From Maledivibacter halophilus (GTDB lineage: Bacteria; Bacillota; Clostridia; Peptostreptococcales; Caminicellaceae), in assembly GCF_900167445.1 (NCBI RefSeq), contig NZ_FUZT01000010.1:181434-245433 (forward strand): a DNA stretch of 64,000 bases, read 5' to 3'. The notes beneath the pieces were generated by a model. The model was not told the DNA's origin and searched no databases. It saw only the letters and a program-made list of their open reading frames with translations. Positions 43,830-52,646 of the stretch are shown here, piece after piece (position 1 is the stretch's first letter; each line of letters starts with the position of its first letter). Position numbers and translations under genes: made by a program.

Positions 43830-43862
43830 AAGTGCTTGTGATATACACAAGCATTTTTCTTT
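43830..43862 (+). terminator. Terminator of the AbrB gene
   Basis: AGTGCTTGTG pairs with CACAAGCATT, followed by a T-run. Confidence 0.8.
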
Positions 43863-43918
43863 TTTATACATCCTTTTGAAAATTACACATCAACTATAGA
43901 TAAACGACACTAATATTT

Positions 43919-44010
43919 GAGATAATTACATAATTTAAATTTGGGACAATTGCATAATATATATGTCAGCTCTCTAGAGATTTTAAAACTAGATATAAAA
44001 AGTTGTTTAT
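43919..44010. repeat. Family A repeat, left-half copy
   Basis: TGAGATAATTACATAATT followed by GGGACAATTGCATAATATAT resembles the left half of the copy at 55913-56032. The right end is degenerate. It lies just past the rsmI stop codon. Confidence 0.45.
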
Positions 44011-44076
44011 GTTTAATTATAATATTCTACAATGCTTATATATTTTCCTTTAATAAACAATTAACAATTTATGGTA

Positions 44077-44919
44077 TTAAATTCCTATACTATGTTTATA
44101 TACTTCTTTTTTAGGTATATTTCTTTCCTTAGACACTTTTTTTATTGCTTCCTTTTTAACTAATCCCTTATCCATATACAATAGTATATGATCCTTTATA
44201 GAAATATTTTCAAAGCTTTCCTCATGAATATCTTCTATATTTCCACCCTCCATTAAGATTACAAATTCACCCTTTGGAGTATTCTCTTTAAAATATTCTA
44301 TTATATAAGAGACTTTTCCCCTTATAATTTCTTCAAATTTTTTTGTCAGTTCTCTAGCCACTACCATATATCTATCATCTAGCAATTCCTCAATATCCTT
44401 TAAAGTATGTAAAAGTCTATGGGGAGATTCATAAAAAATAATTGTTCTATCATCTTTTCTAAGTAATTCTAATCTCTCACGTCTCTTTTTTCTATTTCTA
44501 TCTAAAAATCCTTCAAAGGAAAATCTATTTGTATTTAGTCCTGATGCTACTAAAGCTGTTACTACAGCACTTGCTCCAGGTAATACTTCGACCTTTATGC
44601 CACTTTCAATACAAAGCTTTATTATATCTTCTCCTGGGTCAGAAATCCCAGGCATTCCAGCATCACTAACCAATGCGATTTTCTTTCCATCCATCAATTC
44701 CTCTATAAGCTGTGGCCCCTTCTTAAGTTTATTATGCTCATGATAGCTTGTAAGTGGTTTCCTAATCTCATAATGATTTAAAAGCTTAATAGTATGTCTC
44801 GTATCTTCAGCAGCTATTAAATCTACTTCCTTTAATATATTAAGCACTCTTATTGTAATATCCTCTAAATTACCTATTGGTGTTGCACAGACATATAGCT
44901 TGCCTATCTTATTTTCCAT
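44077..44919 (-). CDS. rsmI: 16S rRNA 2'-O-ribose methyltransferase
   Basis: SAM-dependent enzyme that 2'-O-methylates C1402 of 16S rRNA. YVCATPIGNLEDIT at the start, AAEDTRHT, SYHEHN, ALVSDAGMPGISDPGE and FYESPHRLLHTL are all family motifs of the tetrapyrrole-methylase-like fold. The 280-residue length is normal. It lies 29 bp after the trmN6-like gene, in the same order as in Bacillus. Confidence 0.95.
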   Translation of the reverse strand: MENKIGKLYVCATPIGNLEDITIRVLNILKEVDLIAAEDTRHTIKLLNHYEIRKPLTSYHEHNKLKKGPQLIEELMDGKKIALVSDAGMPGISDPGEDIIKLCIESGIKVEVLPGASAVVTALVASGLNTNRFSFEGFLDRNRKKRRERLELLRKDDRTIIFYESPHRLLHTLKDIEELLDDRYMVVARELTKKFEEIIRGKVSYIIEYFKENTPKGEFVILMEGGNIEDIHEESFENISIKDHILLYMDKGLVKKEAIKKVSKERNIPKKEVYKHSIGI

Positions 44920-44948
44920 ATGCTTTTACTCCTTTATATAAGCCTTAG

Positions 44949-45707
44949 CTAGAAGCTATTTATACTCTCTTTTCCATATATCTCATAGATTTCATGGGTA
45001 TAGCTCCCATCTTCATTATAAACGTACAAAGGATTTAAGAACTTCAGTTCAGGCTTTGCTGCCTTTATACATTTTAATAATAACAGATTTGGTTTTTTAT
45101 TTCTATTAGGATGTATAAATCTTATTTTTTTCGGTTCAAGTTTATACTTTCTACATAAACACATTATATCAACTAGTCTATGGGGTCTATGGACCAAATA
45201 AAAATGACCATTATGCTTTAATAGTCTTCCTGTAATTTTAATAATATCCTCTAGAGTACACTTTATTTCATGCCTTGAAATAGCCTTCAAACTTTCTGGA
45301 TTCTGCAAACCTCCCAAGGGACTCATATAGGGTGGATTTGATACCACAACATCAATTGAATTTACATCTATTATTTTATCTACTTCTTTAAGATCTTCAT
45401 TTATTATGTTTATTCTTTCTCCTAAGTTATTAAGCTGTACACTTCTTCTTGCCATATCTGCAACTGTTTTTTGAATTTCTATTCCATAGATTTTCTCAGC
45501 ATTGCTTTTGCCAGCTATTAGTATAGGGATTATCCCTGTACCAGTGCCTAAGTCTACAACCTTAGCATTTCTTTTTATTTCGCAGAAATTGCTAAGAAGT
45601 ACTGCGTCTACACCAAAACAAAACCCCTTGGGGTTTTGTATTATTTTAAGTCCTTTACATTGAAGATCGTCTATTCTTTCATTTTCTTTTAATAAAACTT
45701 CATCCAT
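44949..45707 (-). CDS. tRNA1(Val) adenine-N6 methyltransferase-like (YabB)
   Basis: Class I SAM methyltransferase with GTGTGIIPILIAGK as motif I near residue 56. VVSNPPYMSP, the NPPY of amino-group adenine methylation, is near residue 130. This is the YabB/TrmN6 group expected to modify A37 of a tRNA. The 252-residue length is normal. It is upstream of rsmI as in Bacillus. Confidence 0.88.
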   Translation of the reverse strand: MDEVLLKENERIDDLQCKGLKIIQNPKGFCFGVDAVLLSNFCEIKRNAKVVDLGTGTGIIPILIAGKSNAEKIYGIEIQKTVADMARRSVQLNNLGERINIINEDLKEVDKIIDVNSIDVVVSNPPYMSPLGGLQNPESLKAISRHEIKCTLEDIIKITGRLLKHNGHFYLVHRPHRLVDIMCLCRKYKLEPKKIRFIHPNRNKKPNLLLLKCIKAAKPELKFLNPLYVYNEDGSYTHEIYEIYGKESINSF

Positions 45708-45739
45708 TATTATCGCTCCAATCGATTATAACTTAAAAC

Positions 45740-46363
45740 TTATTCCATCCCTAACTCTATCTGTTCTTTTATCATTTCTTCATTCATTGCTCCAGCTAAA
45801 CGATTCACAATAATACCTTCCTTGTTTATTATATAGGTTGTTGGAATACTACTTACTCTGTATTTTTCACCAACAGATTGATCCTCATCGCTATCGTACA
45901 GAACTGGGAAAGTATATTTGTTCTCCTCTAAAAAGCTATTAACACCTTCAATACCTCCCCTTTCTGAAAGTGTAAGATTTACTGCTAGTATTACAACATC
46001 TTTGTCCTTGTATTCTTCATATACTTTTTGCATATGTGGCATTTCAGCTTGACAAGGTCCACACCAGGATGCCCAAAAGTTTAAAAATACTACCTTTTCC
46101 CTTAAGGATGAAAGACTTATTTCATTTCCCTCTTTATCTAATAATGTGAAATCATAGGCTATATTTCCTGGGAAGATACCTTCTTTTATTTCTTCATCTT
46201 CTGCCTTTTCTCCTTCATTATTTTCCTCTGTTTCTAAATTTACCTGAGTATTTTCTTCTACAGCATTAGATTCTTTATTTTCTTCATTCCCTTCATTCGA
46301 GCATGCTGAAAATAAGACCACCGATAAAAGTAAAACTAATATTAAACTAAAAATCTTTTTCAT
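45740..46363 (-). CDS. TlpA/ResA-like thioredoxin lipoprotein
   Basis: A lipoprotein signal with lipobox LFSAC (Cys21) is followed by a Glu/Asn-rich linker and a thioredoxin fold from about residue 70. The active site is WASWCGPC and the cis-Pro motif is SIPTTY. It acts outside the membrane as a disulfide reductase and receives electrons from CcdA, encoded 124 bp upstream on the same strand. In organisms without c-type cytochromes such pairs serve spore-coat or surface protein thiols. No haem-binding partner is seen here. Confidence 0.92.
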   Translation of the reverse strand: MKKIFSLILVLLLSVVLFSACSNEGNEENKESNAVEENTQVNLETEENNEGEKAEDEEIKEGIFPGNIAYDFTLLDKEGNEISLSSLREKVVFLNFWASWCGPCQAEMPHMQKVYEEYKDKDVVILAVNLTLSERGGIEGVNSFLEENKYTFPVLYDSDEDQSVGEKYRVSSIPTTYIINKEGIIVNRLAGAMNEEMIKEQIELGME

Positions 46364-46417
46364 AATCTTTACACCTCTTTTTATAATATTAATTTTTATT
46401 CACCATAACTGTAAATC

Positions 46418-46482
46418 GAGAAACTTGCATAATTAACATTATTAATTTTAAAATTCTTTACATATATTATGTAATTTCCTCA
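46418..46482. repeat. Family A repeat, medium copy
   Basis: GAGAAACTTGCATAATTAAC at the left to TATTATGTAATTTCCTCA at the right. It equals the copy at 52439-52558 with its inner hairpin removed. Its edge lies about 5 bp past the ccdA stop codon. Confidence 0.75.
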
Positions 46483-46487
46483 ACCAT

Positions 46488-47183
46488 TTAAGAAAAAAAT
46501 GTTATGATGGTAGTCAAGTTATTTGTATAAACTAATATACCCATAATTATAAGTAAAATCCCACTTGCAACTTTAATTATCTTCAAATATTTATCTAAAT
46601 TAGTAATTCTTTGAAGAATCAGATTTAAAAATAATGCTGTTATAAGAAAAGGTATGCTAAAACCTAGTGAATATACTATTAAAAGATATATACCTTTTCC
46701 ATAGGTTTCCAAACTGGCTGCCATCATAAGTACAGAACCAAGAATAGGTCCTATACAAGGTGTCCAACCAAAACTAAATGCCATACCTAGTATTACTGAA
46801 TTAATAAACTTAGGTGCTTTTGCCTTAAATTTGACTTTCCTCTCCATATTTAGAAAGCTCAAATTAATAATTCCTATGTGATGTATACCGAAAATTATAA
46901 CTACTATGCCCCCTACTTTTCTAATTATATTACTATTAAAATACAAAAACTTCCCTAAGGCAGTGGCCGTGGCACCAAGTGCTATAAATACCAAGGTTAA
47001 TCCCACTAAAAAGCCAATTGAATTTACAAAAACTGATCTTTTTAGTCCTCCAGATTCTATCTCCTCCAGTGAATCTCCTGTTAGATAGCTTAAATATATT
47101 GGCATTAATGGCAATATACATGGTGATAAAAAAGAAGCTATCCCTTGTAAAAAAACTACTATCGATGAAACATTATTCTCCAT
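46488..47183 (-). CDS. ccdA: CcdA-type thiol-disulfide transporter
   Basis: This membrane protein with six helices moves reducing equivalents from cytosolic thioredoxin to extracytoplasmic TlpA/ResA proteins. The two redox Cys lie in FLSPCILPLMP (helix 1) and FGWTPCIGPILG (helix 4), the defining CcdA pattern. The 231-residue length is normal. It is paired with the TlpA lipoprotein. Both are inserted into an otherwise housekeeping gene order. Confidence 0.93.
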   Translation of the reverse strand: MENNVSSIVVFLQGIASFLSPCILPLMPIYLSYLTGDSLEEIESGGLKRSVFVNSIGFLVGLTLVFIALGATATALGKFLYFNSNIIRKVGGIVVIIFGIHHIGIINLSFLNMERKVKFKAKAPKFINSVILGMAFSFGWTPCIGPILGSVLMMAASLETYGKGIYLLIVYSLGFSIPFLITALFLNLILQRITNLDKYLKIIKVASGILLIIMGILVYTNNLTTIITFFS

Positions 47184-47254
47184 TTCTGTATACCCCCTAC
47201 TGGTATTGATGTAATCCTATTATACTATAGTCCTAATCAAATTAAAAGGGTTTA

Positions 47255-47283
47255 AAAGAAAAAAGACCCTACTATGGGTCTTT
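47255..47283 (-). terminator. Terminator of the ferredoxin gene
   Basis: On the minus strand AAAGACCC pairs with GGGTCTTT around ATAGTA, followed by TTTTCTTTT. It separates the ferredoxin gene from ccdA. Confidence 0.85.
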
Positions 47284-47287
47284 ACTA

Positions 47288-47461
47288 TTATTCTTCTGGA
47301 TGTGGAGCATCTACAGGACAAACATTGGCACAAGCTCCACAATCAATACATCCCGATGCATCAATAACGTATTTATCTTCTCCAGCACTTATTACATCAA
47401 CGGGGCATTCTGGTTCACATGCGCCACAACTAATACAGCTATCATTAATATAATATGCCAT
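47288..47461 (-). CDS. 2[4Fe-4S] ferredoxin
   Basis: This 57-residue protein encodes the classic clostridial-type electron carrier: [15 protein letters not shown] near the start and [16 protein letters not shown] near the end, each with CxxCxxCxxxCP. GGAGGTGAAATAATT precedes the ATG. It is the general low-potential donor or acceptor expected for the Stn-like transhydrogenase and other enzymes of this anaerobe. It lies between ricT and ccdA and has its own terminator. Confidence 0.95.
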   Translation of the reverse strand: MAYYINDSCISCGACEPECPVDVISAGEDKYVIDASGCIDCGACANVCPVDAPHPEE

Positions 47462-47551
47462 AATTATTTCACCTCCGCAAAAAAAGTTTAATATGCTTTC
47501 TTAATAAATTATGTCCACTTGTTATACTTTTTATTATATTTTATTTCACAG

Positions 47552-47583
47552 CAAAAACATCAAAGACTTAAAGCCCTTGATGT
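47552..47583 (-). terminator. Terminator after ricT
   Basis: On the minus strand ACATCAAGG pairs imperfectly with CTTTGATGT, followed by TTTTG. Confidence 0.65.
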
Positions 47584-47609
47584 ATAAATTAATCTTTCAA
47601 CTTGCTTCC

Positions 47610-48488
47610 CTATGGTAACTCTTTATCTTTGGATTCCTCTTCATCGTCAGATTTAGAAATCCTTTTCACTTCATTTTTGTGGAATATATAAATATCATCG
47701 CTTAATTCCAAATCCTTTTTATCTATATTTTCATCAAGTATAAGCCTAACCTTAACAGATTCCAGTAATACATTATTATCGATTACAATGGCTGGGCCTT
47801 CAGAAGTTAGTATTTTTTCTCCTGAATTAGGCAATCCTCTTCTCAGCTCTGTATAACTCATATGTTCATATCTTAAGCAACACATAAGTCTACCACATAT
47901 TCCAGAAATCTTTGTAGGGTTAAGGGACAAATTCTGCTCTTTAGCCATTTTTATAGAAACCGGTTCAAATTCCCCAAGCCAAGTGGAACAGCATAGACTC
48001 ACTCCACAGGGTCCAATTCCTCCTATCATTTTAGCTTCATCTCTAACACCTATTTGTCTAAGTTCTATTCTGGTTCTAAATATTGAAGCTAAATCCTTAA
48101 CAAGCTCTCTAAAGTCTACTCTACCATCTGCAGTAAAGTAAAATATAACTTTGTTATTATCAAATGTATATTCTACATCTATAAGCTTCATTTCCAAACC
48201 ATGCTCTTCGATTTTCTCAAGGCATATCTTAAATGCCTTTTCTTCCTTTTCCTTATTTTCTTTATTTATAATCTCATCTTCTAATGTGGCAACCCTTAAA
48301 ACTTTTTTAAGGGGAGAAATAATTTCTTCTTCAGTAATATTTTTTACCCCTACTACTACTTCTCCAAATTCAACACCTCTTGCTGTCTCTACAATTACAT
48401 TTTCACCTTTTTTCACATCTATTTCATCAGGATCAAAATAATATATTTTCCCTGCTTTTTTAAATCTTACGCCAATAACCGTTACCAT
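47610..48488 (-). CDS. ricT: PSP1-domain protein RicT (YaaT)
   Basis: Subunit of the Ric complex, which in Bacillus acts with RNase Y in mRNA processing and affects sporulation and biofilm. The PSP1 region shows YYFDPDEIDVKKGENVIVET and GVEFGEV. The Fe-S-binding Cys are in GPCGVSLCCSTWLGEFEPVS and GICGRLMCCLRYEH. The 292-residue length is normal. It overlaps holB by 29 bp, as expected for coupled genes. Confidence 0.93.
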   Translation of the reverse strand: MVTVIGVRFKKAGKIYYFDPDEIDVKKGENVIVETARGVEFGEVVVGVKNITEEEIISPLKKVLRVATLEDEIINKENKEKEEKAFKICLEKIEEHGLEMKLIDVEYTFDNNKVIFYFTADGRVDFRELVKDLASIFRTRIELRQIGVRDEAKMIGGIGPCGVSLCCSTWLGEFEPVSIKMAKEQNLSLNPTKISGICGRLMCCLRYEHMSYTELRRGLPNSGEKILTSEGPAIVIDNNVLLESVKVRLILDENIDKKDLELSDDIYIFHKNEVKRISKSDDEEESKDKELP

Positions 48489-49470
48489 AAATTTTTACCT
48501 CCTGTAAATTTAAGAGCATGGTCTCAATACTTAAACTAAAATTCACATTTGCATCTATATTCTTTCTTATCTTTTCTACAATTTCTATAAATTCGCAAAA
48601 ATTTTCACTTGGCAATTTGTTTGCATGAAGCCTTAATATATCTATTTTATCAATATTTAGCAAATGTTCTTCTTCACCTGTTTCTGACAATAATAGCAAA
48701 TCTCTAAACCAAATAATAAAAAAATCTAATATTTCCGATATATATTCTTTATTCTTTTCAAAAAAATCTACATATTCTAAAAGCTTTAATTTATCCCCAC
48801 TAATTACCTCATCAATTATATCTATTGTAATCTCTCGTCTACTTTTGAACTCTTCTGATTTATACAGATTCATTGCTTTCCCTATTGATCCGTCAGAAAA
48901 TCTTGTAGCTATAGATAAGTCATTATCTCTAATATTATAATTTTTCTTTAGATACTCTTCTATTAATTTTTTTGGTATTCTATTAAATTTTATTATTTGA
49001 CTCCTGGATCTAATAGTGGGAATAAGACTATAGGAATTTTCAACGATCAAAATGATAATACCATACTTCGGAGGATCTTCTAATATCTTCAATAACCTAT
49101 TTTGTGCACTAATAGTCATAGTATGTGCATCTTCTATTATAAATACTTTTTTATCACTTTCATATGGTCTTAAAAGAATATCGTTTTGAAACTCTTCAAT
49201 CTGTTTATTCTTTATGCTTTTACCATCGGATTTAATTATACTTATATCAGGATGATTGTTGTTATTTATTTTAACACAAGAAGAACATGTTTCACAACCT
49301 AGACTTTCATTTTTACAATTTATGGCTTTGGCAAATTCTACTCCCGTTATCTTTTTTCCCACTCCCTTTTGTCCTTCAAAAACATATGCATGGGAAAGTC
49401 TATTGCTATTTATTGCATTTTTTAGAAAACTTATTATTTTCTCATGTCCTATTACCTTATCAAATCCCAA
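48460..49470 (-). CDS. holB: DNA polymerase III delta' subunit
   Basis: Clamp-loader subunit. GQKGVGKK is the P-loop-like segment near residue 33, followed by the zinc knuckle CETCSSC and DAHTMTISAQNRLLKILEDPP and SRSQII as AAA+ motifs. The start is TTG at 49470 with AAAGG about ten bases upstream. The 336-residue length fits. It lies upstream of ricT and downstream of darA, as in Bacillus. The yaaR gene found between darA and holB there is replaced by 330 bp of palindromic repeats. Confidence 0.93.
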   Translation of the reverse strand: MGFDKVIGHEKIISFLKNAINSNRLSHAYVFEGQKGVGKKITGVEFAKAINCKNESLGCETCSSCVKINNNNHPDISIIKSDGKSIKNKQIEEFQNDILLRPYESDKKVFIIEDAHTMTISAQNRLLKILEDPPKYGIIILIVENSYSLIPTIRSRSQIIKFNRIPKKLIEEYLKKNYNIRDNDLSIATRFSDGSIGKAMNLYKSEEFKSRREITIDIIDEVISGDKLKLLEYVDFFEKNKEYISEILDFFIIWFRDLLLLSETGEEEHLLNIDKIDILRLHANKLPSENFCEFIEIVEKIRKNIDANVNFSLSIETMLLNLQEVKIYGNGYWRKI

Positions 49471-49486
49471 AGCTTACAATCCTTTC

Positions 49487-49596
49487 TATATAGATTTCCA
49501 ATAGTAAAACTTAATTTATACATATCAAAATATCCGATGCTTCTAAGGATTTTTGATGTGTATAAATTAATTGTTTTACTAGAATATCTATAGATA
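49487..49596. repeat. Family B nested palindrome
   Basis: Outer pair TAGTAAAAC and GTTTTACTA with flanking TCTATA motifs; inner pair TTAATTTATACATATCAAAA with TTTTTGATGTGTATAAATTAA. It sits directly after darA and before holB. Confidence 0.75.
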
Positions 49597-49615
49597 ACCA
49601 AGATTAAAACTCAGT

Positions 49616-49669
49616 ATAAATTTCACAGAAAATAATGAATGCCTTTGCATTTTTTCTATGAAATTTATA
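49616..49669. terminator. Inverted repeat in the darA-holB gap
   Basis: ATAAATTTCACAGAAAA pairs with TTTTCTATGAAATTTAT, with an inner ATGCCTTTGCAT hairpin. It may terminate darA transcription, but there is no T-run on the minus strand. Confidence 0.45.
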
Positions 49670-49693
49670 TTACCTTAAAGTTAGTTGTCTTTA

Positions 49694-49799
49694 TATAGAG
49701 CTTATATAGTAAAACTTAATTTGTCTATATCTAAAAACTTGATTAATTAACAAGTTTTGGATGCGGATAATTTAATAGCTTTACTTGAATCTCTATCGC
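49694..49799. repeat. Family B nested palindrome, variant
   Basis: It shares ATAGTAAAACTTAATTTG at the left and TTTAATAGCTTTACTTGAATC at the right with the other family B copies, but its inner hairpin (AAAACTTG...CAAGTTTT) is different. Confidence 0.6.
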
Positions 49800-49802
49800 C
49801 TA

Positions 49803-50129
49803 TTATGCTTTTTCAAATCTTTCTATGTCAACTACAAATATAGTGGCTCCACCAACTACTACCTCAATGGGTATAGGGATAAAATTAGCATTATCTCCTA
49901 TCATTGGAGATGTGGTAGTTATTTCCTTTCTTGTTTTACACACATTTTTTATAATGCTTATTACTTCATCTATCTTTTCTTCTTTTGTTCCTACTAGAAG
50001 CGTAGTGTTCCCGGATTTTAAAAAACCTCCCGTTGAAGCCAGTTTTGTAATGCCAAAATTAGCTTCCGTTAATTTCTCAACTAATTTATTAGAATCATCA
50101 TCATGAACTATAGCAATAATAAGCTTCAT
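49803..50129 (-). CDS. darA: Cyclic-di-AMP receptor DarA (PII-like)
   Basis: The PII-fold c-di-AMP-binding protein has 108 residues. MKLIIAIVHDDDSNKLVEKL, ITKLASTGGFLKSGNTTLLVG and a C-terminal VVVGGATIFVVDIERFEK strand match DarA/PstA. TGGF and the GNTT loop are in the nucleotide site. It is trimeric in known examples. Gene order tmk-darA-holB is as in Bacillus. Confidence 0.95.
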   Translation of the reverse strand: MKLIIAIVHDDDSNKLVEKLTEANFGITKLASTGGFLKSGNTTLLVGTKEEKIDEVISIIKNVCKTRKEITTTSPMIGDNANFIPIPIEVVVGGATIFVVDIERFEKA

Positions 50130-50183
50130 AATTGTTCCTCTCCTCCCTAATTATATTTTTTACTATTTGAAACAAGACTACAT

Positions 50184-50804
50184 TTAAAATTGCTTATCTA
50201 TAACTTTTTTAATGATAATTTCATGGACTTTTTCAATTGATTTAGCCGCATCTATGCCAATTATTCTCTTTGGATAAAGCTTCTCTAGCTTAAGATATCC
50301 TTCATAGACCTTATTATGAAATTCAAGCCTTTCCATATCCAGCCGGTTGCATTCATCTGAAGAAAATTTTCTGCTTAAACCTTTTTCTGGAGAAATTTTC
50401 ATAAGAAATGTGATATCAGGTTCAGTTCCATCAGTAGCCATATCATTAATCTTCTTAATAAAATCTATACCTAAGCCTCTTCCTATTCCTTGATATACTA
50501 TACTAGAATCTACAAACCTATCGCATATAATCACCTTACCTTCTAAAAGAGCTGGTTTAATTACCTGTGCAACATGCTGAGCTCTTGAAGCCGAATAAAG
50601 GAGAGCTTCTGTAATTCTATCCATTTGCGTGTTTTTTCTATCTAATATTATTTTTCTAATTTGTTCACTTATATCTGTTCCTCCAGGCTCTCTAGTAATT
50701 AATATATCGTAACCCTTCTTTTTAAAATATTCCTCTAATAATTTGATTTGGGTTGTTTTTCCTGACCCATCTGGACCTTCAAAGGTTATGAATACTCCAC
50801 TCAT
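50184..50804 (-). CDS. tmk: Thymidylate kinase
   Basis: It phosphorylates dTMP to dTDP. P-loop FEGPDGSGKTTQ is at residues 8-19, and REPGGT, DRFVDSSIVYQG and the lid segment follow. The 206-residue length is normal. It is 13 bp after the decarboxylase gene on the same strand. Confidence 0.97.
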   Translation of the reverse strand: MSGVFITFEGPDGSGKTTQIKLLEEYFKKKGYDILITREPGGTDISEQIRKIILDRKNTQMDRITEALLYSASRAQHVAQVIKPALLEGKVIICDRFVDSSIVYQGIGRGLGIDFIKKINDMATDGTEPDITFLMKISPEKGLSRKFSSDECNRLDMERLEFHNKVYEGYLKLEKLYPKRIIGIDAAKSIEKVHEIIIKKVIDKQF

Positions 50805-50817
50805 AATATCCCTCTCT

Positions 50818-52260
50818 CTATTTTATAACTTTTATTGTATCTAAAGAACTATCACTTACTCCAACTATACTTATACCTAGGCTTTTGAGTATTTTTACAT
50901 ATTCAATAACCTCTCTGCTAATTACCTCACCAGGACAAATAAGAGGAATGCCTGGTGGATATGGCATAATATATTCTCCGCTAATCCTACCACTACTTTC
51001 AATAAAGGATATGTTCTCTTTCTCTTTATACACTGCTTCTCTAGGTAAAATCTCTATTTTAGGTATTCTAAAGCTAAACTCAGGAATATCAATTCTTTTA
51101 TGGTTTATTTTTCTATCATCATGTATTGATTTCAAAGCTTTGCAAAGTCTTTTAAAATCATTTTTTTCATTTGCTATGGAAGATATAGCCAATATATTAT
51201 ATATGTCAGCCATTTCAACCTGAATATTATATTTTTTTCTTAATATTTCTTCAAGCTTAGAACCTTCAATCCCAATTTCTTTCATGCTTATAGTCAATTT
51301 GGTTATATCTATGTTCTTTACTCCATATCTACCTATAATTTCTTCGGAAATCATATTTAGTCCTTCTATTTCAGTAAATTCATTTTTGAAACCATTTATA
51401 TTTTCAATGAGTTTTTCCATTAAAAATCTGCCTTCCTCAGCTGCTATACTCATGGCCATATCTAAAGAAATCATAAGAAGATATGATGGACTACTGCTTT
51501 GATTTAGAGAAAGCATAAATTTTAATTTATCAATATCTACTCTTCCCTTTTTTACATGAAGCATAGAGCCTTGGGTAAAGGCTGGTAATGTCTTATGTGT
51601 GCTATGGACAACTATGTCTGCCCCTGCATCTAATGCTGATATAGGAAGCTTTTCACTTAACTTGAGATGAGCTCCGTGGGCTTCATCTACCAGTAATATT
51701 TTATTATGCCTTCGAACTATTTTAACTATTTTTTCTATATCACTACATATTCCATAGTAATTAGGATATGTTATAATAACAGCCTTTGCATCAGGATGCT
51801 CTTGAATAGCTCTTTCAATGGCCTCAGGAGTAACAGCTCCCATTAAAAACAGTTTTGAATATATTTCCGGCTTAATATAAACAGGTAAAATTCCAGCAAG
51901 TATAATTCCACTTATAACAGATTTATGACAGTCCCTTGGAACTATTATTTTATCACCAGGTTTTGTGGTAGCCATTATCATGGAAATAATTCCACAAGTA
52001 GTACCATTGACTAAAAAAAATGTGTAATCTGATCCATAAAAATCCTTAGCCCTATTCTGGGATTCTTTTATTATTGACTTAGGAGCATATAAATTATCAG
52101 CTCCAGGAATTTCTGTAATATCAAACTCACCGATATTACTACCTATATCAATTTTATACTTTTCAAAAATTTTACCACTTTTGTGACCTGGAACATGAAA
52201 TGAAACCATATTTCTTTTAGAGAGTTTTGATAATTCATTCATCATAGTGGATCTCTTCAA
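50818..52260 (-). CDS. Orn/Lys/Arg decarboxylase family protein (YaaO-like)
   Basis: PLP-dependent decarboxylase of the group III fold. SFHVPGHKSG near residue 20, VNGTTCGIISMIMA, VDEAHGAHL and the PLP lysine in VHSTHKTLPAFTQGSML are visible. The 480-residue length matches the short Gram-positive YaaO/SpeA group, with lysine or arginine as likely substrate, giving cadaverine or agmatine. The TTG at 52260 has GAAGG seven bases before; an ATG at 52245 is the alternative. It heads the housekeeping block. Confidence 0.9.
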   Translation of the reverse strand: MKRSTMMNELSKLSKRNMVSFHVPGHKSGKIFEKYKIDIGSNIGEFDITEIPGADNLYAPKSIIKESQNRAKDFYGSDYTFFLVNGTTCGIISMIMATTKPGDKIIVPRDCHKSVISGIILAGILPVYIKPEIYSKLFLMGAVTPEAIERAIQEHPDAKAVIITYPNYYGICSDIEKIVKIVRRHNKILLVDEAHGAHLKLSEKLPISALDAGADIVVHSTHKTLPAFTQGSMLHVKKGRVDIDKLKFMLSLNQSSSPSYLLMISLDMAMSIAAEEGRFLMEKLIENINGFKNEFTEIEGLNMISEEIIGRYGVKNIDITKLTISMKEIGIEGSKLEEILRKKYNIQVEMADIYNILAISSIANEKNDFKRLCKALKSIHDDRKINHKRIDIPEFSFRIPKIEILPREAVYKEKENISFIESSGRISGEYIMPYPPGIPLICPGEVISREVIEYVKILKSLGISIVGVSDSSLDTIKVIK

Positions 52261-52340
52261 AAAATATACCTTCTTTCTTTAAAATTTCATAAATATTTAA
52301 AAAATTGCAATTTTTATCTAAAATTTGGGAATAATTTTAG

Positions 52341-52436
52341 TATATAGAGTTTTAACAGTAAAACTTAATTCGTGCATATATAAATACTCAAGTCTTCTGG
52401 GAATTTTAAATATGTATAAATTAATAGTTTTACTTA
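52341..52436. repeat. Family B palindrome adjoining a family A copy
   Basis: CAGTAAAACTTAATTCGTGCAT at the left and TATAAATTAATAGTTTTACTT at the right, with the usual CTTCTGGGA-type loop. The family A element starts three bases later. Confidence 0.65.
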
Positions 52437-52438
52437 AA

Positions 52439-52558
52439 TGAGAAACTTGTATAATTAACATTATTAATTTCAAAATAAAATATGTAGATAACTGACCTGA
52501 CTCACTCTACTACATTTTATATTTTAAAATTCTTTACATGTATTATGCAATTTACTCA
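52439..52558. repeat. Family A repeat, full copy with inner hairpin
   Basis: It runs from TGAGAAACTTGTATAATTAA to TATTATGCAATTTACTCA. Inside, AAAATAAAATATGTAG pairs with CTACATTTTATATTTT. The copy at 46418-46482 has the same ends without this inner part. Confidence 0.8.
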
Positions 52559-52646
52559 AATCTTTATAAGGTATCATAATTTTATTTATTATACTTGAAG
52601 AGCTATATAATTTCCTTACCTAATTATATCTCAAAGGAGGGTATAA

